Below, one piece after another: positions 8,422 to 13,531 of a DNA stretch of 13,531 nucleotides. A program made the position numbers and the translations under genes. Within the stretch, counting starts at the first letter, position 1. Every line of letters starts with the position of its first letter. Under the pieces are notes generated by a model, which did no database searches, was not told the origin of the DNA, and saw only the letters and a program-made list of their open reading frames with translations. Location of the stretch: assembly GCA_047614125.1 (NCBI GenBank), contig JBLHHI010000096.1, positions 1-13,531 on the forward strand, in the 5' to 3' direction. The stretch comes from JBLHHI01 sp047614125. GTDB taxonomy: Bacteria > Bacteroidota > Bacteroidia > NS11-12g > UBA9320.

Positions 8422-8429
8422 CAAAATTA
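8422..8429 (-). promoter_or_regulatory. -7 promoter element for citrate synthase
   Basis: The minus strand reads TAATTTTG, a match to TAnnTTTG, 24 nt upstream of the ATG at 8397. Initiation just downstream would give a leader of about 20 nt, typical for this phylum. A -33 TTG is not evident. The position excludes the longer upstream start at 8424. Confidence 0.5.
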
Positions 8430-8625
8430 GATTTTATTATTAAAAAATATGAGCATAATACACATTAATTACCAAAGGTGGAAGAACTTTCAATGATTCC
8501 CTTCAAAGCATTGACTAACAAGTCTTTATGAGAATATTTTTATTCGCAAAAGTTCTGCAAATCGGTTTAAAAATGCATTGAACAGTCATATCCCGATAAA
8601 TTTTATCATTACAACCAATTTTCAA

Positions 8626-8633
8626 TAAATTTG
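8626..8633 (+). promoter_or_regulatory. -7 promoter element for the 8668 gene pair
   Basis: TAAATTTG matches TAnnTTTG and lies 34 nt upstream of the ATG at 8668, predicting a leader of about 30 nt. A -33 TTG at the usual distance is not obvious. The remaining intergenic DNA (8430-8625) is AT-rich and shows no gene. Confidence 0.45.
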
Positions 8634-8667
8634 TTCACTTAACCCATTCACTTTTATCTCAAGTTTC

Positions 8668-9348
8668 ATGACGGAGCGAATCCAAACCATAATTGCCGGA
8701 TTAAACACAAAAGCCGGTGTTAAGCAAAAAGTGTATAAGCGCACGTCAGACGTGTTCAACACCCTAAAAAATCAGGCTCAAAAATTGGTTTCAAAAATTG
8801 ATCCAGAGGTAAAAGTGGTAAGCCCAGAGGTGGAAACCGTAGTCAACGACTATGGCGACTTTGAGTTTCATCTAAAATTCTCGGGAGATACCGTCGTGTT
8901 TCTTATGCATACAAATGTGTTCACTTTTCCACCTAATCACGGTGTAAGTAAATCAAAATACATCAAGCAAGAGCCCAACCGTGGTTATTTCGGTATGATT
9001 CAGGTGTACAATTTTTTAAGTGATTCAATAAAATATAATCGATTAGGAGATCCTGGATATTTGCTGGCGCGCATCTATATAAACAATGAAAATCATTTCT
9101 ATGTAGATGGTAAGAGACAACTTGGTTTTTTGTATAAGAATGTAGAAAAACAGGAAATATCCGATGATGTACTTTGCTCCATCATTGAGCAATGCATTCT
9201 CTATTGCATCGACTTTGATCTATACGTTCCTCCAGCAGATTCGTTTGAACAAATTACCATTCAAGAAAAGAATTACTTTAATAATCCTACTGGATTAGCT
9301 ACGGGTAAAAGGCTAGGATTCAAAGTTATTAATCGTGCCAAGCAATAA
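8668..9348 (+). CDS. Uncharacterised soluble protein, first of an overlapping pair
   Basis: I do not recognise this 226-residue protein. Residues 1-45 are rich in Lys, Gln and Thr and predicted helical, possibly a short coiled coil. Residues 55-160 look like an alternating beta-rich domain (FEFHLKFSGDTVVFLMH, GYFGMIQVYNFL, GYLLARIYINNENHFYVDG). Residues 164-182 are a Cys- and Ile-rich helix (DDVLCSIIEQCILYCIDFD), and the tail is basic. There is no signal peptide and no membrane segment, so it is probably cytoplasmic. ATG 8668 follows an AT-rich leader and a -7 motif at 8626. Its last 14 bp overlap the next gene, so the two are probably co-translated and may work together. Nothing in it shows an enzymatic motif. 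It reads as a real gene from its length, clean frame and promoter spacing. Confidence 0.75.
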   Translation: MTERIQTIIAGLNTKAGVKQKVYKRTSDVFNTLKNQAQKLVSKIDPEVKVVSPEVETVVNDYGDFEFHLKFSGDTVVFLMHTNVFTFPPNHGVSKSKYIKQEPNRGYFGMIQVYNFLSDSIKYNRLGDPGYLLARIYINNENHFYVDGKRQLGFLYKNVEKQEISDDVLCSIIEQCILYCIDFDLYVPPADSFEQITIQEKNYFNNPTGLATGKRLGFKVINRAKQ

Positions 9349-10153
9349 ATTTTTTACCGCACCTTTAGTGGTGTTAATGGTTTTTACGGCCCTGTTGGTT
9401 GGTTCAGGGTGTGCCATAAAACATCGCAACATTCCCAGAACATGGAGCTCACCGCTGAGTAAAATCAAACAAAAAACCATTCCGCACACCCAGTTTTCAA
9501 AAAATCCAATCTTACATGCTGATTTTGAGTTTACTGCGCCTCTCGATTTAGTAAGCCCCGCGCCAACTTTGTTTAATGAAATGGGTACTCCTGGCACGTT
9601 CCCGATGCCCCACAACAGCGATTCGGAAGGCCTTAAAGATCATTCGTTTTGGGCACCAAACTATGTCAAAACTGTTCCTATTCAAGAATATAAAAATGTT
9701 CTTGTAGTTGATACTTCGCTTGCATCCAAGGGATATGAGCCAAAAAAGAAGAAAAACAAATCAGCCGTCGTCATTTTTGGTGTTGCTCTAGCCGCCAATG
9801 TTTTGTTTCTCGCGGCATCTGGCATATCGCTTATCATGCTATTTCTCCTCTTATCTTTTGCCTTTATTCTCTTCATTTACCTGATGTCGAAGCTCATTAC
9901 CGAAATGAAAAGCAGACCGGTTCGATATAAACCGGATCGAAAAATTGATCTTAAACGGGAAGATCAATTTCGAAAAAATTCTCGAGTAGCGACGCGCTTT
10001 TTTAAGATTGGTGTGGCCTTGGTTTTGTTGGCGAGCTTGTTTGCTCTTGGCGAAATTTACGCCCTTTTCATTTTCTTTGGATTTGTTGGACTATTTACTC
10101 TGATGGCAGGCATTCTTATTTTGATTATCAACCTTGTGCTAAAACTAGTCTGA
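9335..10153 (+). CDS. Lipoprotein-like membrane protein, second of an overlapping pair
   Basis: This 272-residue protein is unrecognised. It starts at GTG 9335, inside the end of the previous gene. That start supplies MPSNKFF as a charged n-region before a hydrophobic stretch (11-22) and GSGC (23-26), a lipobox-like site, though Gly at -3 is unusual. Starting at ATG 9377 would remove the positive charge. Residues 27-134 are polar, proline-rich and probably extracytoplasmic. PKKKKNK (136-142) precedes hydrophobic segments at about 143-163 and 164-186, then a basic loop (190-221), then segments at about 222-240 and 243-270. A lipid-anchored N-terminus plus four helices is an odd architecture. 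Translational coupling to the 8668 gene suggests a shared task, but none is evident. Confidence 0.7.
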   Translation: MPSNKFFTAPLVVLMVFTALLVGSGCAIKHRNIPRTWSSPLSKIKQKTIPHTQFSKNPILHADFEFTAPLDLVSPAPTLFNEMGTPGTFPMPHNSDSEGLKDHSFWAPNYVKTVPIQEYKNVLVVDTSLASKGYEPKKKKNKSAVVIFGVALAANVLFLAASGISLIMLFLLLSFAFILFIYLMSKLITEMKSRPVRYKPDRKIDLKREDQFRKNSRVATRFFKIGVALVLLASLFALGEIYALFIFFGFVGLFTLMAGILILIINLVLKLV

Positions 10154-10170
10154 GTCGTTAATTCAAAATG

Positions 10171-10205
10171 GCAACAAAGTTATGCTTTGCTTGGCCCGTT
10201 GTTGC
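10171..10205. repeat. Inverted repeat GCAACAA / TTGTTGC
   Basis: Perfect 7-bp arms at 10171-10177 and 10199-10205 enclose a 21-nt interior. The left arm overlaps a second small hairpin, CAAAG / CTTTG (10175-10179, 10185-10189). It starts 17 bp after the stop codon at 10153 but has no T tract, so it is not a classical terminator. Confidence 0.5.
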
Positions 10206-10211
10206 TTAGGG

Positions 10212-10245
10212 CTTGCGCACGGTTGAAGCTTGGCTTGTGCGCAAG
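10212..10245. repeat. Inverted repeat CTTGCGCAC / GTGCGCAAG
   Basis: Perfect 9-bp arms at 10212-10220 and 10237-10245 enclose 16 nt that contain the palindrome AAGCTT. This is one of the longest perfect inverted repeats in the gap. The strong G-C content of the arms predicts a stable hairpin in RNA or single-stranded DNA. Confidence 0.6.
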
Positions 10246-10277
10246 GAAAGCACCTTTTTGCGAACGAAGCGTTTTTG

Positions 10278-10297
10278 CCTGCCTTCTGGTAGGCAGG
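10278..10297. repeat. REP-like palindrome CCTGCCT-TCTGGT-AGGCAGG
   Basis: Seven-bp arms flank a 6-nt loop. Translated on either strand it gives LPxGRQ (LPSGRQ on plus, LPEGRQ on minus), a string I associate with spurious peptides from short palindromic repeats dispersed in some Bacteroidota genomes; that association is from memory. An overlapping longer pairing joins GCACCT (10250-10255) with AGGTGC (10295-10300). Confidence 0.55.
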
Positions 10298-10335
10298 TGC
10301 ACTTTTTCTCCGTAAAAAAGCGCATGCCTATTATA

Positions 10336-10419
10336 GGGCCAAAGACGAACTGCCTTGCAGTTGTCTTGATCCAGACTAAAGCGTCTGGGCCAAAGATGAT
10401 ACATGTCTCGATCCAGACT
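10336..10419. repeat. Two-copy structured tandem repeat
   Basis: Copy 1 (10336-10377) and copy 2 (10387-10419) share a 13-nt head GGGCCAAAGA[CT]GA and a 16-nt tail TGTCT[TC]GATCCAGACT. They differ by the middle, 13 nt against 4 nt. In copy 1 the middle folds as AACTGC-CTT-GCAGTT, extended by AAGAC / GTCTT. Between copies CCAGAC / GTCTGG (10371-10376, 10383-10388) forms a further hairpin. Confidence 0.65.
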
Positions 10420-10510
10420 GCGCAGCACGTGTGGGTGGCAAGAGCTCTAAGCGACAATAAACCATGTGCATTGATTAAGGATGCAAAAGAACTCACTCGG
10501 CAGGAGCCAA

Positions 10511-10530
10511 GTTTACATGCCGAAGTAAAC
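10511..10530. repeat. Inverted repeat GTTTAC / GTAAAC
   Basis: Perfect 6-bp arms at 10511-10516 and 10525-10530 enclose 8 nt. An interleaved pair CGGCA (10498-10502) and TGCCG (10518-10522) competes with it, so alternative folds are possible. Confidence 0.45.
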
Positions 10531-10556
10531 ATAGGCAGGCCCGTGTCTTTTGCGGA

Positions 10557-10568
10557 AAACTTAAGTTT
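10557..10568. repeat. Perfect 12-bp palindrome AAACTTAAGTTT
   Basis: The twelve bases are self-complementary without a loop, which suits a dimeric DNA-binding protein better than an RNA hairpin. No promoter lies next to it, and it may be chance. Confidence 0.4.
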
Positions 10569-10610
10569 GGTTGACTAAATGTTGTGTGAAGGAGCTGTTA
10601 TAGGACTATA

Positions 10611-10624
10611 GGGCTGGTAAGCCC
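10611..10624 (-). terminator. Hairpin GGGCT-GGTA-AGCCC downstream of the minus-strand operon
   Basis: A 5-bp G-C-rich stem with a tetraloop lies about 40 nt past the stop codon of the 10663-10944 gene. An eight-A run (10638-10645, T's on the minus strand) sits before rather than after the stem, so this is not a textbook intrinsic terminator. It may stabilise the 3' end of the transcript. Confidence 0.25.
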
Positions 10625-10662
10625 AAAGCGACCGTACAAAAAAAACGTACTTAAATCACAAG

Positions 10663-10944
10663 TTAACCTCCAGTCGAATGTTTATGACGCTGCAAGGTCT
10701 TAATTCCCAACGAAGAAAGTTGATAATGGTAGTCGTTCATGAAATCCGTATCATAACCCAAGCTGCGAACCAAATCACCATTCTGGTTTAGGAGCAGTGG
10801 ATACACCAATTCATCGTGCATGAGCTGCTTTAACACATCAGCAATCACGTGCTTATTATCCGTTAGCGTGCACTCCGAAACGATGTTGGCAAAGTTCTCT
10901 GGGAAGATGAGTAAATCCAAAATTGCTGCGTTTATTTCATCCAT
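10663..10944 (-). CDS. Small winged-helix-like protein
   Basis: This 93-residue protein has no confidently recognised family. Its pattern of helices (about 3-12, 15-25 and 30-45) followed by a beta hairpin (46-60) and the ending YHYQLSSLGIKTLQRH (72-87) resembles a winged-helix fold, whose last part often reads YxLTxxGxxxL. It could bind DNA or be a protein-interaction wing. Its ATG lies 8 bp inside the end of the glycosyltransferase gene, so it is almost certainly the last gene of that operon and translationally coupled. It could tune the operon or act independently of the sugar function. No signal peptide or membrane segment. Confidence 0.7.
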   Translation of the reverse strand: MDEINAAILDLLIFPENFANIVSECTLTDNKHVIADVLKQLMHDELVYPLLLNQNGDLVRSLGYDTDFMNDYHYQLSSLGIKTLQRHKHSTGG

Positions 10945-12076
10945 TAATTATCGTTCGATCTTTCCATGTATACGGCAAAATTAAGCTTAATGCTGCCGTG
11001 AAAACAATGTAATAAGGATGGAGCAATTCTGCCAACCACAAATATTTCATAAGATGCTCTTTTTGAAAAGTTTTAGATACGGAGGAAAATAATCCATAGT
11101 CTACCAAAAATTTCATCATCCATGTCACAAGCACCAAGGCCCATAACCCCGCGGAAGAAAACAAAATTGCAGCAATTGGGCTCATGGCAAAAAATACGTA
11201 ACACAGCGTTAGCAAAAAAGTTAAATAGCTTCCTGGCTCCCCAATGGTACGCTTGTTTTTAGATGCCCACCGGATGCGCTGTTGAACGAAAGCCTTAAGG
11301 TTCGGCGACATCTGAGTTTCCACTAAGGCTGCCCTGTTTTTCGCATAGCCGATGCGATATTCAGGTTGTTCGGCAATTTTTTTTAACAGAAAGATATCAT
11401 CTCCGCTGGCTTGGTCATATCCGCCTTTTGCATCGTATCCGTTTAATTGATTAAATGCACTTTTTCGATACACCATATTGGCTCCGTTGGCCAACAAAGG
11501 AAGGCGCAGTTGGATGGTAGATCCAGCCATAGCCGTTAAACTCAATAAGTCCAATTCGACCGCCTTAGACACCATGGCATTTCGTGGCAGATAAGAAACC
11601 GGGCCACAAAGCAAGTCTTCTTCATCGGTAAGCTGCATTGCCAAAAGCCATGTAGCGGGCAGCCTACAATCTGCATCGGTGCTGGCAATTTGATCAAAGG
11701 TGGCGTGTTTTACCCCCAACATAATGCCCTCTTTCTTAGCCGATTTTGTTTGTTTATGCAAGCTAAATACCTTGCCTTGTCCAAAATCTTTAACAAATTG
11801 ATCTGCTATTTTCTTGGTATCATCTTCCGAATCATCATCAATTATGATTACCTCCAACAATTCACTTGGGTACTCCAAATGGGTTATGTCGAGCAATAAG
11901 TTGGGCAAGAAGCGTGCTTCGTTTCTGGCAACAATAATTAAGCTTACTCCTTTCAATGCCACGTTATTTTCAACTATTTTTCGATTGGGCAGTGCCTTCC
12001 AACCACGGAAAATAAAGGCCACAATCCATACATAGATGCAGGCAAAAATCAAAACAAGGATGTTGAACCACATCAT
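10937..12076 (-). CDS. Membrane-bound family 2 glycosyltransferase
   Basis: The protein of 379 residues transfers a sugar from a nucleotide donor, at the cytoplasmic face of the inner membrane. Residues 4-24 are an N-terminal membrane anchor. The GT-A domain starts at 43 (VSLIIVARNEA), with the nucleotide-binding DDDS at 80-83, the metal-binding DAD at 134-136 (STDADC), the acceptor-side GDD at 225-227 and QQRIRW (265-270), the QxxRW-type motif of processive and lipid-linked enzymes. C-terminal hydrophobic segments lie at about 284-307, 310-328 and 354-368. The layout resembles carotenoid/lipid glycosyltransferases and polysaccharide synthases; the acceptor cannot be read from sequence. It overlaps the preceding flippase-like gene by 4 bp and the following small gene by 8 bp. 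ATG 12076 is supported by the coupling. Confidence 0.88.
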   Translation of the reverse strand: MMWFNILVLIFACIYVWIVAFIFRGWKALPNRKIVENNVALKGVSLIIVARNEARFLPNLLLDITHLEYPSELLEVIIIDDDSEDDTKKIADQFVKDFGQGKVFSLHKQTKSAKKEGIMLGVKHATFDQIASTDADCRLPATWLLAMQLTDEEDLLCGPVSYLPRNAMVSKAVELDLLSLTAMAGSTIQLRLPLLANGANMVYRKSAFNQLNGYDAKGGYDQASGDDIFLLKKIAEQPEYRIGYAKNRAALVETQMSPNLKAFVQQRIRWASKNKRTIGEPGSYLTFLLTLCYVFFAMSPIAAILFSSAGLWALVLVTWMMKFLVDYGLFSSVSKTFQKEHLMKYLWLAELLHPYYIVFTAALSLILPYTWKDRTIING

Positions 12077-13047
12077 CTTCGTTGTTTTCGTTTAAATGAG
12101 AGCTTAGATGAGGTGAGGAAGACTAAACCTAAGAGAGCCGGCAAGATTACATTTGCAAGCCACAAATACGTTGTTGCAAAAATCAGTTCTTGGCCATAAA
12201 CACTGAGGGGTATTAAATAGATTATTATGGCTCCACGAATGCCAATTTCGCTCAAAGCAATGGTTGGAATGAGTGTTTTAACATAGAAGTAGATGGGAAT
12301 GACGAGCGCCAAAGTACTAAGTGTAATGTTGGTTTCTGCAATGGGTTTAAGCAAGATGAATAAGGCTGTAAAAAAGGTTAAATAACGAAGAAAACTGATA
12401 AAATAACATATAGCCAATGCGCTCTTGGGCGTTGTTGCTAGTGCTGAAATAAAGTGGTCGTATCGTTTTAAAAACGGCACGTGCATAAAAAGTTTTGCCA
12501 CTAGGTTTGGCAACCAAAAATAGGCAAACACACCGAAGCTGAGCGTGCAGGTAATCCAAAATACATTCCATGCCGTATTTGGAAGAAAGTATGCAATTAA
12601 GCAACTGGCACCAATGGTTAGAGTTACGGCCAACTGTGCCATACTGCTCACAATCCCGGTTCCAACAGCCTCTTCTTTAATCGAATCGGGAACCGCCAAC
12701 ATTCTTCCAGCAAACTCACCCACCCCGTTCGGTGTAAACAAGCCAATGGCCACGCCCATAAGCGTTCCTCGAACGGATGCCGCGAGCGATATGGGTCCGT
12801 ACGGTTTCATGAGCAAATACCATTTAAAAGACTCCAAAAACCAATTTATTGGCATAATGAGCAGCACCCATAATATATTAAATGCGTGTTCATTAAAATA
12901 CCGTTGACCCTTCTCGTACCAATCAAATACATTGTATTTGAAGAAAAGCTGATGCGTTAAAAAAGCCAGCGCAAATACTACCAGACTCCATTTAATCAGG
13001 GCAAAGCTCTTGGAAGATAAAGAAAGTGTGTGGTTATTTTTATCCAA
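12073..13047 (-). CDS. LPG-synthase-TM / flippase-like integral membrane protein
   Basis: This 324-residue polytopic protein belongs to the family related to the membrane half of lysylphosphatidylglycerol synthase and to AglD-type proteins (UPF0104-like), thought to handle or flip lipid-linked molecules. Signature segments are NWFLESFKW (68-76) and GLFTPNGVGEFAGR (102-115), plus a later LIPTIALSEIGIRG (259-272). Hydrophobic segments lie at about 16-33, 55-70, 90-104, 131-153, 160-180, 210-233, 244-262 and 285-311. The start is TTG at 13047: a TAA lies immediately upstream in frame, and the next in-frame ATG would cut off the first membrane segments. It overlaps the glycosyltransferase by 4 bp (ATGA), and the pair could make and move a glycolipid. 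The synthase catalytic domain is absent, so lysyl transfer is unlikely. Confidence 0.85.
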   Translation of the reverse strand: MDKNNHTLSLSSKSFALIKWSLVVFALAFLTHQLFFKYNVFDWYEKGQRYFNEHAFNILWVLLIMPINWFLESFKWYLLMKPYGPISLAASVRGTLMGVAIGLFTPNGVGEFAGRMLAVPDSIKEEAVGTGIVSSMAQLAVTLTIGASCLIAYFLPNTAWNVFWITCTLSFGVFAYFWLPNLVAKLFMHVPFLKRYDHFISALATTPKSALAICYFISFLRYLTFFTALFILLKPIAETNITLSTLALVIPIYFYVKTLIPTIALSEIGIRGAIIIYLIPLSVYGQELIFATTYLWLANVILPALLGLVFLTSSKLSFKRKQRR

Positions 13048-13057
13048 TTATTGACTG

Positions 13058-13065
13058 TAATTTTG
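13058..13065 (+). promoter_or_regulatory. -7 element immediately upstream of ruvC
   Basis: TAATTTTG matches TAnnTTTG and ends 4 nt before the ATG at 13070. Initiation a few bases downstream would place the 5' end at or near the start codon. It lies in the 22-bp gap between divergent genes. It may be chance, and the real promoter may lie inside the neighbouring gene. Confidence 0.3.
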
Positions 13066-13069
13066 ACCA

Positions 13070-13531
13070 ATGACCACCCGCTCCATCGACAAATCGTTTG
13101 ATCGTATTATACTCGGTATTGATCCCGGCACAAATATAATGGGATATGGTGTATTGGGTTGCAACAACAAATCGTACGAATTGATTTCGATGGGTGTGAT
13201 CAATCTTCAGAAGTACGATACGCACGCCCTAAAATTGAAGAGAATCTTTGAACGTTGTTTGGGATTGATTGAGAGCTACAAACCGGATGAAATGGCTTTG
13301 GAGGCACCTTTTTTCAGCAAAAACGTTCAGTCGATGCTCAAGTTGGGACGCGCTCAGGGTGTTGCGATGGCTGCCGCCTTATACCGGGACATACCCATTT
13401 TTGAATACGCTCCAAAAAGAATTAAGCAAAGCATAACCGGCAAAGGAACTGCTAGCAAGGAACAAGTAGCTGCCATGCTAAAGAGTTTGTTGAAGTTTGA
13501 GGAAATACCTAAAAACTTAGATGCCACGGAT
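13070..13531 (+). CDS. ruvC: Holliday junction endonuclease RuvC (3' end beyond the window)
   Basis: RuvC cuts Holliday junctions made during homologous recombination and repair, working with RuvA and RuvB. The 154 codons present run from an ATG at 13070 to the window edge. All four metal-binding acidic residues can be placed: Asp18 in LGIDPGTNIMGYG, Glu78 in ALEAPFFSKN, and Asp151 and Asp154 in the closing LDATD. SMLKLGRAQGVAM and ITGKGTASKEQVAAML are typical. The chain begins about ten residues earlier than usual (MTTRSIDKSFDR before IILGIDPG), but no other start lies in between. It is transcribed away from the flippase/glycosyltransferase operon across a 22-bp gap. The protein is truncated only by the window, not in the genome as far as can be seen. 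Confidence 0.95.
   Translation, partial: MTTRSIDKSFDRIILGIDPGTNIMGYGVLGCNNKSYELISMGVINLQKYDTHALKLKRIFERCLGLIESYKPDEMALEAPFFSKNVQSMLKLGRAQGVAMAAALYRDIPIFEYAPKRIKQSITGKGTASKEQVAAMLKSLLKFEEIPKNLDATD
13131..13138 (-). promoter_or_regulatory. Possible -7 element for the minus-strand operon
   Basis: The minus strand reads TATATTTG, matching TAnnTTTG, inside the 5' part of ruvC and 83 nt upstream of the TTG start at 13047. A TTG triplet lies 23 nt further upstream (13162-13164), slightly too far for the usual -33 spacing. The gap between the genes is too small to hold both promoters, so one lying inside ruvC is expected. Confidence 0.3.

Larger units (their letters stand above)
10154..10662. other. 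Gene-free region rich in inverted repeats
   Basis: This 509-bp gap lies between the 3' ends of two converging transcription units. It is visibly richer in G+C than the flanking genes and packed with perfect short inverted repeats, listed separately. Reading frames of 80-120 codons cross it on both strands, but they overlap each other, run through the hairpins, lack recognisable domains and have no nearby promoter or start context. I regard them as non-coding. No tRNA, tmRNA, RNase P or SRP signature was seen. It could be a structured non-coding RNA, a cluster of REP-like elements, or a decayed insertion. Confidence 0.6.

Noticed and set aside
8395..8424. Longer citrate synthase start at ATG 8424
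   Set aside because: The extra nine residues are not family-like and the start lies inside the -7 motif; ATG 8397 fits the family and the promoter.
8416..8561. Ten-base direct repeat GTTCTGCAAA (8416-8425 and 8552-8561)
   Set aside because: Short, AT-leaning and not symmetrically placed relative to either promoter; expected by chance at this level of scrutiny.
10171..10530. CRISPR-like array made of the short repeats
   Set aside because: The repeated units number only two, are degenerate and lack regular spacers; no cas gene is present.
10206..10578. Reading frames of about 80-120 codons on both strands of the hairpin-rich gap
   Set aside because: They overlap each other on opposite strands, cross the inverted repeats, contain the LPxGRQ palindrome peptide, show no domain and lack promoter or start context.
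10154..10662. A known RNA gene (tmRNA, RNase P RNA, SRP RNA, tRNA) in the gap
   Set aside because: No CCA-ending acceptor, T-loop, RNase P core or SRP tetraloop signature could be found by eye.

Overview
The window looks like a chromosomal segment of a Bacteroidota bacterium, probably Flavobacteriales or a close relative. The evidence is a giant PKD-repeat protein ending in a type IX secretion (CHU_C / gliding-motility-associated, type B) sorting domain, several matches to the Bacteroidota -7 promoter consensus TAnnTTTG, and no strong Shine-Dalgarno sequences. Base composition is AT-rich in the genes and visibly richer in GC in one 509-bp intergenic stretch. The assignment to order is inference.

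Layout from left to right. Positions 1-239 hold a short terminator-like hairpin and two weak, divergently oriented -7-like motifs. A monovalent cation:proton antiporter (240-1457, +) is followed by a 1856-residue secreted surface protein (1534-7104, +). That protein has a signal peptide, about twenty Ig-like/PKD repeats and a T9SS type B C-terminal domain. It converges with citrate synthase (7111-8397, -), the two stop codons being only 6 bp apart inside a small inverted repeat. Citrate synthase diverges from an overlapping pair of unrecognised genes, a 226-residue soluble protein and a 272-residue lipoprotein-like membrane protein (8668-10153, +).

A 509-bp gene-free region (10154-10662) is dense in hairpins and contains a two-copy structured repeat and a REP-like palindrome. 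Leftward from it lies a tightly overlapping three-gene operon (read 13047 to 10663, -): a flippase-like LPG-synthase-type membrane protein, a family 2 membrane glycosyltransferase, and a small winged-helix-like protein. Together the first two suggest building or exporting a glycolipid or carotenoid/lipid glycoside. Divergent from them is the start of ruvC (13070 to the window edge, +), which encodes the Holliday-junction resolvase. It is cut by the window end just after its last catalytic aspartate.

The most interesting observations are two. First, the cysteines of the giant repeat protein follow a regular pattern whose presence/absence correlation fits inter-domain disulfide staples (AB turn of repeat n to FG turn of repeat n+1). 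Second, the noncoding 10154-10662 region may be a structured RNA or a nest of REP-like elements. No mobile element, CRISPR array, tRNA or rRNA was seen.
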